The position numbers and the translations under genes were made by a program. From NCBI RefSeq assembly GCF_004919685.1, contig NZ_SMYZ01000019.1:17388-81387 (forward strand): DNA of 64,000 nt, given 5' to 3'. The first letter of the stretch is position 1, and every line of letters begins with the position of its first letter. Positions 45,796 to 55,367 of this stretch are shown in pieces. The notes under the pieces were generated by a model. It did not search any database. It saw nothing but the letters and a program-made list of their open reading frames with translations, and was not told where the DNA came from. The DNA comes from Mesorhizobium norvegicum (GTDB lineage Bacteria; Pseudomonadota; Alphaproteobacteria; Rhizobiales; Rhizobiaceae).

Positions 45796-47361
45796 CTATC
45801 CCTTCATCGCGATGATGCGCCGCGCCGCGTTGAGGCCAGGCGCGCCGGAGACGCCGCCACCGGGATGCGAGCCGGCGCCGGCCAGGAACAGCCCTTCGAC
45901 CGGCGTGTCGTAACCGGACCAGCCGGACACGGGGCGCGAGACCAGCATCTGATCGGCCTGCAATTCGCCGTGGTGCCAATGGCCGCCCGGCATGCGGTAG
46001 CGCGTCTCGATATCGGCCGGCGTCAGAAGCTCGGCATGGACCACGCTCTTGCCGATGCCGGGCGCGTGAGACTCGAGCTGCGCCATAACGGCCTTGAGGA
46101 ATTTCGGCTTGCCGGCATCCCAACCCTCTTTCAACTGATAGGGCGCGTATTGCACGACCGCGGACAGCACGCAGGCGCCGACGGGCGCGAGCGATGGGTC
46201 GGCAAGGCTGGGCAGCGTGATCTCCATCACCGGCTCGGGCGAGAACTCGCCATATTTGCAAGGATTGAAAGCGCGCTCGACGTGATCGGGCGAGGGGGCG
46301 ATGACTAGCCGGCTTCTGTGGCCGGCTGCATCGACACCGCTGAATTGCGGCGGCCGGTCGAGCGCCAGATTGAGCTTGGCCGCATCGCCCTTCATGCGAA
46401 TGTTTTTGACCTTGCGGACGAAGCCGGTGTCGATCTCGCGCGGGCCGACAAGGTCGAGGAAAGTCGTCGCCGGGTTGATGGCGGAGACGATCGTGCTGGC
46501 GCGCAGCACCTCGCCATTGTCGAGCGCGACACCGACGGCGCGGCCTTTCTCGACGATGATTTTTGCTACGGGCGTCGATGTGCGGATGGTGACGCCGACT
46601 TTTTCAACCGAAGCGCGGATGGCCGCGACAACCGCGCCCATGCCGCCTTGCGGCAGGACCTGCGCACCGGCCGCACCGCCGGTCTCGCCGGCCAGGCGGT
46701 AGTAAAGGCCGAGCAATGAGGTCGGTGAGCGTGGGCCGAGGTGACTGCCCAGCGTCGCATCGAAGGCGAGCAAGCCTTTCAGCCTGATATCGGCGAGCTG
46801 TTCATCCAGCAGGTCGGCAACGTTCATCAGCAGCACGCGCAGAAAGTCGCGCATGTCTTCCTTGCCGAGTTTTTTCAGCGCCAGTGCGGTCTGGCCGAGT
46901 GATGCGGTTTCCAGCAGCGACATGCCGGTGAGATCGGGCGGCCGGCGGGAGAGGAACGGCTTCAGGATGCCTGCATAGCGCAGCAGCTGCGCGCGCAACT
47001 CCTTCCAGGCTGACTGTTCGGAGGAACTGGCGCCGGTCAGCACCTCGCCATAAGCGCCGTGCAGGACAAGCGGCGGGCCATCCTTCGACAGTGCAACCGA
47101 CGGCATGAAGTCGGCGCGGCCGAATTGCAGCCCGTGCTTTTCCAGCTCCAGCGTCTTTACCACATCGGGATGTAGCCGGTTCAGCAGATGGGCAATGGAG
47201 GATGCACGAAAGCCGGGTGCGAATTCCTCGGTGCGCGCGGCGCCGCCGACTTCGCTTCCGGCTTCCAGCACCAGCACCTTGCGGCCGGCTTTCGCCAGCG
47301 TGGCAGCGGCGACGAGGCCATTGTGGCCGCCGCCAATGACGATTGCATCAAATGACGTCAT
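45796..47361 (-). CDS. NAD(P)/FAD-dependent oxidoreductase (phytoene-desaturase-like), paralogue 1
   Basis: A 521-residue flavoprotein. The N-terminal FAD-binding Rossmann motif is IVIGGGHNGLVAAATLAKAG. The C-terminal FAD segment ends GLFLAGAGSHPGGGVSGAPG. It belongs to the COG1233 type of amine/carotenoid oxidoreductases. It overlaps the next gene by 14 nt and is separated from the GcvT-like gene by 3 nt, so it is translated in a coupled operon. Substrate unknown; a role in oxidising the demethylated amine is inferred from context. Confidence 0.88.
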   Translation of the reverse strand: MTSFDAIVIGGGHNGLVAAATLAKAGRKVLVLEAGSEVGGAARTEEFAPGFRASSIAHLLNRLHPDVVKTLELEKHGLQFGRADFMPSVALSKDGPPLVLHGAYGEVLTGASSSEQSAWKELRAQLLRYAGILKPFLSRRPPDLTGMSLLETASLGQTALALKKLGKEDMRDFLRVLLMNVADLLDEQLADIRLKGLLAFDATLGSHLGPRSPTSLLGLYYRLAGETGGAAGAQVLPQGGMGAVVAAIRASVEKVGVTIRTSTPVAKIIVEKGRAVGVALDNGEVLRASTIVSAINPATTFLDLVGPREIDTGFVRKVKNIRMKGDAAKLNLALDRPPQFSGVDAAGHRSRLVIAPSPDHVERAFNPCKYGEFSPEPVMEITLPSLADPSLAPVGACVLSAVVQYAPYQLKEGWDAGKPKFLKAVMAQLESHAPGIGKSVVHAELLTPADIETRYRMPGGHWHHGELQADQMLVSRPVSGWSGYDTPVEGLFLAGAGSHPGGGVSGAPGLNAARRIIAMKG

Positions 47362-48967
47362 GGGCCGGGCTCATGTGGGAGGTCGACTTGGCAAGATCGC
47401 GCAGGATTTCCGCCGCGGCATTGCGGCCAGGCGCGCCCATGACGCCGCCGCCGGGATGGGTCGAGGAGCCGCACATATAGAGCCCACTGAGCGGCGAACG
47501 GTACTGCGCGTAGCCCGGCACCGGGCGGTTGAACAGAAGCTGGTCGAAGGTCAGTTCGCCCTGGAAGATGTTGCCTTCGGTGAGGCCGACCTCGGCCTCG
47601 ATCTCGCGCGGCGTGCGCACCTCCATATGGACGATGCGGTCGCGGAAGCCCGGCGAGTATTCAGCGATCTGCGCAATCACGCTTTCGGCAAAGCCGTCGC
47701 GGTCGGCATCGGTCCACTCGCGACCGTTCACCTTGGGCGGTGCGTACTGCACGAAGCAGCTCATGAAATGCTTGCCGGGTGGCGCCATGGTCGGGTCGAG
47801 CGTCGTCGGGATGACCATGTCGAGGAAGGGATCGGCCGACCATCGCCCGGCCTTCCAGTCGTCATAGGCGCGCTCCATGCGCTCCATCGAATCTGTGAAA
47901 TGCATGTCGCCGCGATAGACCGGTGAATCCTTTGGCAGGGCCGGGAATTCCGGCAGCGAATCGAGCGCGATGTTGACCTTGCCGGAGGAGCCGCGGATCT
48001 TGAAGTTCTTGACCCGGCGCAGGAAGATGTCGGGCAGTTCCTTTTCCTCGACCAGCTTGAGGAAGGTGCGTTTCACATCGGCATTGGAGACGACGAGCTT
48101 GCCGTAGATTTCCTCGCCGCCAGCCAGCACCACGCCTTTGGCCTTGCCGCGCTGGACGAGCACATGGTCGACCTCGGCGCCGATGCGGATGGTTCCGCCC
48201 GACGCCTTGAAGGATGCGGCGAGTGCCTTGGTCACCGCGCCCATGCCGCCACGCGCGTAGCCCCAGGCGCCGACCGAGCCGTCGACCTCGCCCATATAGT
48301 GGTGCAAAAGCACGTAAGCCGTGCCCGGCGACATCGGCCCGAGCGCGGTGCCGATGATGCCGGACAAGGCGAAGTTCGCCTTGATGACGTCGGTCTCGAA
48401 ATATTCGTCGAGGAATTCCGAGATTGACATGGTCCAGAAGCGCAGCGTCAGCGCCATTTCCTGCGCCGACAGGCCGGCGAATTTCTTGCCGAGATAGAGC
48501 AGTTCGCCGAGGTCGCGCGGCCGCAGGCTGGTCGGGTCGGGTGCGGTGCGCATCAACAGCGGCTGGATGAAGCGGCACTGCCGCGTCACGTCGCGGGCAT
48601 AGCGGTCATAGGCTTCGGCATCGCGCTTGGAGAAGCGGGCGAATTCGCGCCGGTGCGCATCGTGGTCGCGGTAGTTGGCGAGGTAGTCGCCGTCGCGGGT
48701 GAACACCGCGCCGCCCTCATAGGAGATGACCTGCAGGCCGAAGCGCGGCAGTTCGAGGTCGCGCATGATCTCGGGGCGAAACAGCGAGCAGACATAGGAG
48801 CAGTTGGAGTAGAGGAAGCCCGGCGTCAGTTCCCTGCTGGTGGCGGCACCGCCGACCCAGTCGTTCTTCTCGACCACCAGCACGTCAAGGCCGGCGCGCT
48901 GCAGGTAGCAGGCGTTGACAAGACCGTTGTGTCCGCCGCCGATGACGATCGCATCCCAAGCTTTCAT
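47348..48967 (-). CDS. NAD(P)/FAD-dependent oxidoreductase (phytoene-desaturase-like), paralogue 2
   Basis: A 539-residue flavoprotein related to its neighbour at 45796. FAD motif IVIGGGHNGLVNACYLQRAG, then VGGAATSRELTPGFLYSNCS, and a closing GLYMCGSSTHPGGGVMGAPG. The pair may form a heterodimer or act in sequence. Start is the ATG at 48967; upstream in-frame starts add a non-protein-like tail. It is the first gene of the minus-strand operon and faces the methyltransferase across a spacer holding the shared operator. Confidence 0.88.
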   Translation of the reverse strand: MKAWDAIVIGGGHNGLVNACYLQRAGLDVLVVEKNDWVGGAATSRELTPGFLYSNCSYVCSLFRPEIMRDLELPRFGLQVISYEGGAVFTRDGDYLANYRDHDAHRREFARFSKRDAEAYDRYARDVTRQCRFIQPLLMRTAPDPTSLRPRDLGELLYLGKKFAGLSAQEMALTLRFWTMSISEFLDEYFETDVIKANFALSGIIGTALGPMSPGTAYVLLHHYMGEVDGSVGAWGYARGGMGAVTKALAASFKASGGTIRIGAEVDHVLVQRGKAKGVVLAGGEEIYGKLVVSNADVKRTFLKLVEEKELPDIFLRRVKNFKIRGSSGKVNIALDSLPEFPALPKDSPVYRGDMHFTDSMERMERAYDDWKAGRWSADPFLDMVIPTTLDPTMAPPGKHFMSCFVQYAPPKVNGREWTDADRDGFAESVIAQIAEYSPGFRDRIVHMEVRTPREIEAEVGLTEGNIFQGELTFDQLLFNRPVPGYAQYRSPLSGLYMCGSSTHPGGGVMGAPGRNAAAEILRDLAKSTSHMSPAHDVI

Positions 48968-49067
48968 TTTGGCCCAGTCTTTCCGTACGACCCGCTCTTC
49001 ATTCTTGCGTGATCCGTTCCCGAATGCGCGGAATTTGGCATGATGGTCGCCATTCTGTCCAGTCATT

Positions 49068-49083
49068 CTGAATGAATGTTCAA
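49068..49083. promoter_or_regulatory. cluster operator, site 1 (divergent oxidoreductase / methyltransferase)
   Basis: CTGAATGAATGTTCAA follows the pattern TTGAA-N6-TTCAA (first base C instead of T). It lies between the divergent genes at 48967 (minus) and 49168 (plus). Confidence 0.65.
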
Positions 49084-49167
49084 CAAATGATGTTGCGTTT
49101 TCGCTCGCATGCGCTACGCTTTGCCGGCATTCGAACGGAGCATTCATCGATTGGGGATCGAGGGCTG

Positions 49168-49962
49168 ATGATCGAAACGGCAGATGCCGAACCGGAGTAT
49201 GACGACACCGCCATCCGCTTTCTCGAGGCGCTGTGGGGCGATGGATATCTGTCGCCGGGCGGCCCGGACGAGGTCGACCGGGTGGTCGAGGGGCTTTCGC
49301 TCAAGGGCAAGACTGTTCTCGATATCGGGTGTGGCTCCGGCGGCATCACGCTGCATCTGGTCGAGCGCCACGGTGCCGCCCACGCCACCGGCTTCGATGT
49401 CGAACAGCCGGTTATCGAAACGGCAAGACAGCGAGCCGCCGCGCGTGGGCTCGCGGATCGTGTCAGCTTCATCCAGGCGCCACCCGGGCGGCTGCCTTTC
49501 GCCGACCAGTCCTTCGATGTCGTCTTCTCCAAGGATGCGTTGCTGCACGTGCCGGACAAGGACGCGCTGTTTGCCGAAATCTTCCGGGTGCTCAGGCCGG
49601 GCGGCGTCTTTGCCGCCTCCAACTGGATGATCTCGCATGACAGCGAACCATCACCCGAGATGAAGGCCTATATCGCGGCGGAAGGGCTGTCCTTCGCCAT
49701 GGCATCGCCGGCGCGCTATGCGCAGGCAATGCGTAGCGCCGGTTTTGCCGATGTCACAGTCAGGGATCGTAACCCCTGGTACCGCGACGTCGCGCGCGGC
49801 GAGCTGGAAAGGCTGAAAGGACCGCTCTATCCGACGGTCGCGGCCGCGGTTGGCGCAGCCTATGTCGACAAGAACATACGAACCTGGGAAGCCATGCAGA
49901 AGGTGCTTGACAGTGGTGAGCACCGTCCCACTCATCTTCGCGGTCGAAAGCCGGTTGGATAG
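49168..49962 (+). CDS. SAM-dependent methyltransferase
   Basis: A 264-residue class I methyltransferase. Motif [11 protein letters not shown] is at about 50-59. The [13 protein letters not shown] lead resembles phosphoethanolamine and glycine/dimethylglycine N-methyltransferase-type proteins. The acidic residue after motif I is in [12 protein letters not shown] and motif III-like [13 protein letters not shown]. The ATG at 49168 follows GGGGATCGAGGG. It begins the plus-strand branch and is followed 6 nt later by the regulator. It may methylate an amine; that a degradation cluster carries a methyltransferase is unusual. Confidence 0.85.
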   Translation: MIETADAEPEYDDTAIRFLEALWGDGYLSPGGPDEVDRVVEGLSLKGKTVLDIGCGSGGITLHLVERHGAAHATGFDVEQPVIETARQRAAARGLADRVSFIQAPPGRLPFADQSFDVVFSKDALLHVPDKDALFAEIFRVLRPGGVFAASNWMISHDSEPSPEMKAYIAAEGLSFAMASPARYAQAMRSAGFADVTVRDRNPWYRDVARGELERLKGPLYPTVAAAVGAAYVDKNIRTWEAMQKVLDSGEHRPTHLRGRKPVG

Positions 49963-49968
49963 CCGGCG

Positions 49969-50682
49969 ATGCTGGAGACCATCGGACCCATGAAGACAGC
50001 AGTCGCCAAGGAAGCCCTCCTTGAATCGGCGCGGAAAAGCGAGGCCGAAAAGCGCGGACGCAAGGCCTCAAAGGAGGTCAGGCAGCTTCAGCTCATCGAG
50101 GCGACGATCGATTCCCTGGCCAAGCGCGGCTATTCGGAGACGACGATGGCCGATGTCGCCGACGGCGCCGGCCTGTCGCGCGGCATCGTCAACTTCCATT
50201 TCGAGAGCAAGGAAAGGCTGCTCATCGCGACTTTGCAGCATATGTATGATGAGTACTCGGCGCACTGGCGCAACGCCTTGCAGAAAGCAGGCGATGATCC
50301 TGCCCAGCAACTCCAGGCCTTGGTCTCCGCCGATTTCGACCGGTCGATCTGCAACAAGCGCAAGCTTGCCGCCTGGTGCGCCTTCTGGGGCGAGGCCAAG
50401 TCGCGGCCGACCTACCAGGCGCTGAGCAGCGCGCGCGACGCCGTCTATCAGACCATCTTCATCGACCTGTGCGCGACGCTCAAGCAAAGCGGCTCCTATG
50501 CCTATGAGCCGCAGGTCATGGCGCTGGCGCTTAGTGCAATGCTGGAGGGGCTGTGGCTGCGGTTGATGATGGGGACCGAGGACACCACCCGCGAGACCGC
50601 CTTGCAGGCAGCCAACGAATTCCTGTCGGTGGCCTTCCCGAAGCACTATCCGTCGAAGGCCGCCGGCGCGCCAAAACCATAA
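49969..50682 (+). CDS. TetR-family regulator, BetI-like
   Basis: A TetR-type repressor of 237 residues from 49969, or 230 from the ATG at 49990. The N-terminal HTH contains TTMADVADGAGLSRGIVNFH, and the ligand domain resembles BetI (LAAWCAFWGEAKSRPTYQAL). BetI controls choline-to-betaine genes, so the ligand may be a quaternary or methylated amine. It is the most likely protein to bind the TTGAA-N6-TTCAA sites, whose arms resemble BetI boxes as I recall them. Confidence 0.87.
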   Translation: MLETIGPMKTAVAKEALLESARKSEAEKRGRKASKEVRQLQLIEATIDSLAKRGYSETTMADVADGAGLSRGIVNFHFESKERLLIATLQHMYDEYSAHWRNALQKAGDDPAQQLQALVSADFDRSICNKRKLAAWCAFWGEAKSRPTYQALSSARDAVYQTIFIDLCATLKQSGSYAYEPQVMALALSAMLEGLWLRLMMGTEDTTRETALQAANEFLSVAFPKHYPSKAAGAPKP

Positions 50683-50711
50683 GAACACCAGAACAGACAG
50701 AGGATGGAACA

Positions 50712-51794
50712 ATGAAGAAACTGACCCGACGCCTGACATTGACCCTGGCGCTGACTGGTGCGCTGGCGGCTTCGGCCGCGGCACTTGCGGTCGCCGCCGA
50801 CAAGGACCTGATCGTGTTCGACTGGTCCGGCTACGAGGACCCGAGCTTCCACCCGAAATATGTCGAGAAGAACGGCGACTCGCCGACCTTCGCCTTCTTC
50901 GGCGACGAGGACGAGGCGTTCGAGAAGGTGCGCTCCGGCTTCAAGGCCGATATCGCCCACCCCTGCTCGCAGAGCGTGGTGAAATGGCGCGAGGCCGGCC
51001 TGCTGCAACCGCTCGACACGTCCAAGATCACGGGCTGGAAAGACCTCAATCCCGGCATCATGGCGATGAAGGATCTTGCCACCACATCGGACGGCAAGGC
51101 GTGGTTCATGCCCTGGGACTGGGGCAACACCCAGCTCACCTACAACACCTCCAAGATCGACGCCAAGGACGTGCAATCGCTGAAGGCTTTTGCCGATCCC
51201 AAGTTCAAGGGCAGGGTGTCGATCGGCGACAATGTCGACGATGCCTATGCGCTGGCGAGCCTCGCCATCGGCCTCAAGGACTGGACCAAGATGACTGACG
51301 ACCAGTTCAAGCAGGCGTCCGACTTCCTGCGCCAGGTGCACAAGAATATCCGCTCCTACTGGACCGACACCACCGACGTCGTGCAGCTGCTGAGCGGCGG
51401 CGAGGTCGATCTCGCCTGGGCATGGAATGACGCAACCGTGCAGTCGGTCGCCGCCGGCGTGCCGATCATGGCGAAGAAGGACACCGACGAAGGCATCTCG
51501 ACCTGGGTCTGCGGCTATGTGCTGTTCAAGGACGCGCCCGGCAACATCGACAAGGCCTATGACTATCTGAACGCCGTCAACGATCCCGAGACCGCCAAGG
51601 TGCTGGTCAAGGACTGGGGCTATGGCCAGGCCAACGCCAAGGGCATGGCCGGCGTCGACCAGGCGGTCTTGAAGGAAAAGGGCTATGACGACGTGCAGAA
51701 ATTCGTCGACAAGACGCTGTTCCAGTCGCCGGTACCGTCCGACCTCAAGCTCAAGATGATCGCCGAGTTCGAGAAGATCAAGGCCGGCTATTGA
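50712..51794 (+). CDS. polyamine-type ABC transporter substrate-binding protein, paralogue 1
   Basis: A 360-residue PotD/PotF-like receptor with a signal peptide of about 29 residues. Recurrent motifs are LIVFDWSGYEDPSFHPKYVE, AFFGDEDEAFEKV and HPCSQSVVKWREAGLLQPLD. The ATG at 50712 is 29 nt past the regulator, so it may belong to the same transcript. The ligand is likely a cationic amine. Its paralogue follows at 51908. Confidence 0.9.
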   Translation: MKKLTRRLTLTLALTGALAASAAALAVAADKDLIVFDWSGYEDPSFHPKYVEKNGDSPTFAFFGDEDEAFEKVRSGFKADIAHPCSQSVVKWREAGLLQPLDTSKITGWKDLNPGIMAMKDLATTSDGKAWFMPWDWGNTQLTYNTSKIDAKDVQSLKAFADPKFKGRVSIGDNVDDAYALASLAIGLKDWTKMTDDQFKQASDFLRQVHKNIRSYWTDTTDVVQLLSGGEVDLAWAWNDATVQSVAAGVPIMAKKDTDEGISTWVCGYVLFKDAPGNIDKAYDYLNAVNDPETAKVLVKDWGYGQANAKGMAGVDQAVLKEKGYDDVQKFVDKTLFQSPVPSDLKLKMIAEFEKIKAGY

Positions 51795-51809
51795 GCCCTG
51801 TCTCGACTG

Positions 51810-51842
51810 CCCGTCCGCCGCCGAGATGGCGGCGGACGGGCT
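51810..51842 (+). terminator. intergenic hairpin between the two binding-protein genes
   Basis: A perfect 14-bp stem (51810-51823 with 51829-51842) around a 5-nt loop. It has no T run, so mRNA stabilisation is more likely than termination. Confidence 0.55.
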
Positions 51843-51907
51843 CGCCAAAGTCTGGGAATTCTCCTAACCTTGCGGGGATGTTTTCGCGACCTGGGGAATT
51901 CTCAGCC

Positions 51908-52984
51908 ATGAAATCGATGCTACGCCGCCTTGCCCTTGCCGCCGCGTGCATGATCGGCGCCGGTGCGGTCCATGCCTTGGCCGAAGGTGGCGGCGATCTC
52001 GTCGTGTTCGACTGGTCGGGCTATGAGGATCCGCTGCTGCATCCCGCCTACGCCGCTAAATACGGCGCCGAGCCGACCTTCGCTTTCTTCGGCGACGAGG
52101 ACGAAGCCTTCGAGAAGATGCGGGCGGGCTTCAAGGCCGATATCGCCCACCCCTGCTCGCAAAGCGTGGTCAAATGGCGCGAGGCCGGCATGCTGCAGCC
52201 GCTCGACACCTCCAGGATATCAGGCTGGAAGGACCTCAATCCCGGCATCATGGCGATGAAGGATCTTGCTGTCACCGCCGACGGCAAGGCCTGGTTCATG
52301 CCGTTCGACTGGGGCAACACGTCACTGCTCTACCGCACCGACAAGGTGACGGCTGAAGAGGCGCAGTCACTCAGGATCTTCGCCGATCCCAAGTTCAAGG
52401 GCCGCGTCACCATCGGCGACAATGTCGACGACGCCTATGCGCTGGCAAGTCTCGTCATCGGGCTGAAGGACTGGACGAAGATGACCGACGCGCAGTTCCA
52501 GGAGGCATCCGCTTTCCTGCGCGACGTGCACAAGAACATCCGCTTCTATTGGACCGACGACACCGACCTCAACCAGGCGTTTATCGGCAATGAGGTCGAT
52601 CTCGTCTGGGGCTGGAACGAGACCTTTGTCACGCTGAAGGGGCAAGGCATGCCGATCGCCATGAACCGCGATACCAAGGAAGGCATTTCGACCTGGGTGT
52701 GCGGCTATGTGCTGATGAAGGACGCACCGGGTAAGCTCGATGAAGCCTATGAATTCCTGAGCGCCGTCAATGCACCCGGCGTGTCGGACTACATGGTCAA
52801 GACCTTCGGCTATGGCCATGGCAATGGCGCCGGCATGGCAGCGATCGACCACAAGGTGCTGGTCGAGCGCGGCTTCGACAATCTCGACAAGTTCCTCGAC
52901 AAGACGCTGTTCCAGCAGCCGGTGGCGCCGGAACTCAAGCAGCGCATGGTCGCCGAATTCGAGAAGATCAAGGCCGGCTATTGA
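51908..52984 (+). CDS. polyamine-type ABC transporter substrate-binding protein, paralogue 2
   Basis: A 358-residue receptor with a signal peptide, sharing long identical runs with the preceding gene (FKADIAHPCSQSVVKWREAG, DPKFKGRV and IGDNVDDAYALASL). It differs in the likely ligand-contact region (PFDWGNTSLLYRTDK here, PWDWGNTQLTYNTSK there), so the two may prefer different ligands. The stop overlaps the start of the amine oxidase gene. Confidence 0.9.
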   Translation: MKSMLRRLALAAACMIGAGAVHALAEGGGDLVVFDWSGYEDPLLHPAYAAKYGAEPTFAFFGDEDEAFEKMRAGFKADIAHPCSQSVVKWREAGMLQPLDTSRISGWKDLNPGIMAMKDLAVTADGKAWFMPFDWGNTSLLYRTDKVTAEEAQSLRIFADPKFKGRVTIGDNVDDAYALASLVIGLKDWTKMTDAQFQEASAFLRDVHKNIRFYWTDDTDLNQAFIGNEVDLVWGWNETFVTLKGQGMPIAMNRDTKEGISTWVCGYVLMKDAPGKLDEAYEFLSAVNAPGVSDYMVKTFGYGHGNGAGMAAIDHKVLVERGFDNLDKFLDKTLFQQPVAPELKQRMVAEFEKIKAGY

Positions 52985-54291
52985 CGGGCGAACCGGAAAA
53001 AACCGATGTCGTTATCGTCGGCGCCGGCTTCACCGGCCTGGCGGCAGCGCTTGAGCTGAAGGCAGCCGGCATCGACTTTCTGTTGCTTGAAGCGCGCGAC
53101 CGCGTCGGCGGGCGGGTCGAGTCCATGGAGATCGGTGACGGCGAGCGTGTCGACAGCGGCGGTCAGTTCCTGTGCGAGGATATGCCGGCGCTGATGGCGT
53201 TGGTCGAGGAGCACGGCAAGACGCTGGTCGAGACCTATGTCGACGGCGAATTCGTCGCCCAGCCGGCCATGTCTGCGCGGGAGGCGGAACGAACCTATGT
53301 CGGCTCGATGGCGATCCGCGATCGCATGAACGCGATCGCGCCTGATGATCCTGATATCGCCGGCTTGTCGGTCGCCGCCTGGCTCGATCGCCAGGACGAC
53401 CCCGAGGATGCCAAGGCAGCCTTTCGCTCGATGATCGAAGGTCTGTGGTGCCAGGCACTGGAGAAGCTGCCGCTTTGGCACCTCATCGATAATGATCGCC
53501 GTATCACCAACGAGGTGTCGGAGCTGCAATACTTTCTCGCAGAGACGATGCATTCGCTGGCGGAGGATCTGGCTCAAGATCTGGGCGCTCGGGTGCGGCT
53601 TGGCGCGCATGTCACGCGCATCGAGCAAGGCGCAAACGGCGTGTCCATCCATACCGGCGCGGGTTCGATAGAGGCTCGTTGTCTGCTCGTCGCCGTGCCG
53701 CCGGTCATGGCGTCGAGGATCGACTATTCGCCGCCACTGCCGGCGGCCCTGGAGAAAGCACTCGGTGTCTGGCGGAGCGGTACGGTGATCAAGGTGCTGG
53801 TGCGCTATCCCACCGCCTTCTGGCGAGCCAAGGGCTTGAGCGGCATGGTGATGTGGCGTGACCAGCCAGGTTTGTTTGCCTGCGACGCCAGCAAGGATGA
53901 CGATCATCCGGCGCTGGTGGTTTTCATTGGCGGTCCATCAGCCATCGAATGGCGCGGCTTTGGGCAGGAAGGCCTCCGCACCAGAATTGCGGCGCGTCTC
54001 GTTGCGGCACTCGGTCCCGAGGCTGCGAAATGGATCGGCTTTGCCGTCCGATACTGGTTCGACGATCAAGGCAGCGTCGGCGGCTACAGCGATCTCATCG
54101 TCGAAATGGATGCGACCGACGCCGAGCGGACAACCCTGGCCGGCGCGCCGCCGCTGTATTTTGCGTCGTCGGAAGTGTCGCCGTCATTCCCGGGCTATGT
54201 CGAAGGCGCCATCGTTGCCGGGCGCATCGCCGCGCGCAAGATGATCGCCGAGCTTCAATCGGCCATCGCCACCAAAGCCTCGGGATCGTAG
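52981..54291 (+). CDS. flavin-containing amine oxidase
   Basis: A 436-residue FAD protein of the monoamine/polyamine oxidase type. GAGFTGLAAALELKAAG is the FAD-binding motif, followed by EARDRVGGRV and a C-terminal motif EVSPSFPGYVEGAIVAGRIA. It starts at TTG (52981), overlapping the previous stop (TTGA). It should oxidise an amine to an imine or aldehyde. Its 3' end overlaps the convergent ABC ATPase gene by 37 bp. Confidence 0.9.
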   Translation: MTGEPEKTDVVIVGAGFTGLAAALELKAAGIDFLLLEARDRVGGRVESMEIGDGERVDSGGQFLCEDMPALMALVEEHGKTLVETYVDGEFVAQPAMSAREAERTYVGSMAIRDRMNAIAPDDPDIAGLSVAAWLDRQDDPEDAKAAFRSMIEGLWCQALEKLPLWHLIDNDRRITNEVSELQYFLAETMHSLAEDLAQDLGARVRLGAHVTRIEQGANGVSIHTGAGSIEARCLLVAVPPVMASRIDYSPPLPAALEKALGVWRSGTVIKVLVRYPTAFWRAKGLSGMVMWRDQPGLFACDASKDDDHPALVVFIGGPSAIEWRGFGQEGLRTRIAARLVAALGPEAAKWIGFAVRYWFDDQGSVGGYSDLIVEMDATDAERTTLAGAPPLYFASSEVSPSFPGYVEGAIVAGRIAARKMIAELQSAIATKASGS

Positions 54292-55367
54292 GCGAGGCGG
54301 ATCGAGGTGCCGACCGGGATGTCGTCGGCGCCGAAATCGTTGGTTTCGGTCACCGACAGCGGCTTTTCCAGGCCCGGTATCTCGACGATCAGATGGGTGA
54401 TCTCGCCGAAATAGTGGCGTTCGACGACCTTGCCGGCGACCTCGAACTTGGCCGTTGCATTGTCCCACAGGACGCGCAAGCGCTCCGGCCGGATGCCGAG
54501 CGTCGCGCCGCCGCCATTGCGCACGAAAGCCTTCGGCTTGTCGGTCTTGATGCGGCCGAAGCCAAGCGTGTCGACGACCAGCGAGGCGCCATCCTCCTCG
54601 ACAATCTCAGCCTTGACGAAATTCATGCCGCCGAGGAAGTCGGCGACCTGGCGGGTGACCGGCCGCTGGTAGATTTCCTTGGGCGAGGCGACCTGCGCGA
54701 TCCGGCCGCCGAACATCACGGCGATGCGGTCGGACATGGCGAGCGCCTCATATTGGTCATGGGTGACGAGAACGAAGGTGATGCCGACCGCCTGTTGCAG
54801 GCGGCGCAGCTCGACCTGCATCTGCTCGCGCAGTTTCTTGTCCAGCGCCGACAGTGGCTCGTCGAGCAGCAGCACCTTGGGCCGCATCACCAGCGCGCGG
54901 GCCAGCGCCACGCGCTGCCGCTGGCCGCCGGAAAGTTCGGTGGCCAGGCGCTTGCCGAGGCCGGTCAGCGACACCTGCGCCAGCGCCTCCTCGACCCGGC
55001 GCTTTTCCTCGCCGCCCTGCAATTTCAGCCGCTTCAACCCGTAGGCGACGTTCTGTTCGACATTGAGATGCGGGAAGATTGCATAGCTCTGGAAGACCAT
55101 GTTGGTCGGCCGGCGGTTGGCCGGGATGCCTTCCATCGGCTGGCCGCCGACCGAGATCGAGCCGCTGGTCGGATTGTCGAAGCCGGCGATCATGCGCAAC
55201 AGCGTGGTCTTGCCGCAGCCGGATGGGCCGAGCAACGAAAAGAACTCGCCCTCCCTGATGGTCAAGGAGGCGTCGTCGAGCGCCTTGAACGCCCCATAGC
55301 TGCGGGTGACGTTCTTGATCTCGATCATGGATCGGTCGGATTGGAAGATTTGGGGCTGCTCAGGCAT
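54255..55367 (-). CDS. polyamine-type ABC transporter ATP-binding protein
   Basis: A 370-residue PotA/PotG-like ATPase. Walker A GPSGCGKTT, signature LSGGQRQR, Walker B VLLLDEPLSALDK, and a C-terminal TOBE domain (about 290-365). It heads toward the amine oxidase gene and overlaps it by 37 bp. It probably energises transport for either binding protein. Confidence 0.92.
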   Translation of the reverse strand: MPEQPQIFQSDRSMIEIKNVTRSYGAFKALDDASLTIREGEFFSLLGPSGCGKTTLLRMIAGFDNPTSGSISVGGQPMEGIPANRRPTNMVFQSYAIFPHLNVEQNVAYGLKRLKLQGGEEKRRVEEALAQVSLTGLGKRLATELSGGQRQRVALARALVMRPKVLLLDEPLSALDKKLREQMQVELRRLQQAVGITFVLVTHDQYEALAMSDRIAVMFGGRIAQVASPKEIYQRPVTRQVADFLGGMNFVKAEIVEEDGASLVVDTLGFGRIKTDKPKAFVRNGGGATLGIRPERLRVLWDNATAKFEVAGKVVERHYFGEITHLIVEIPGLEKPLSVTETNDFGADDIPVGTSIRLAYDPEALVAMAD

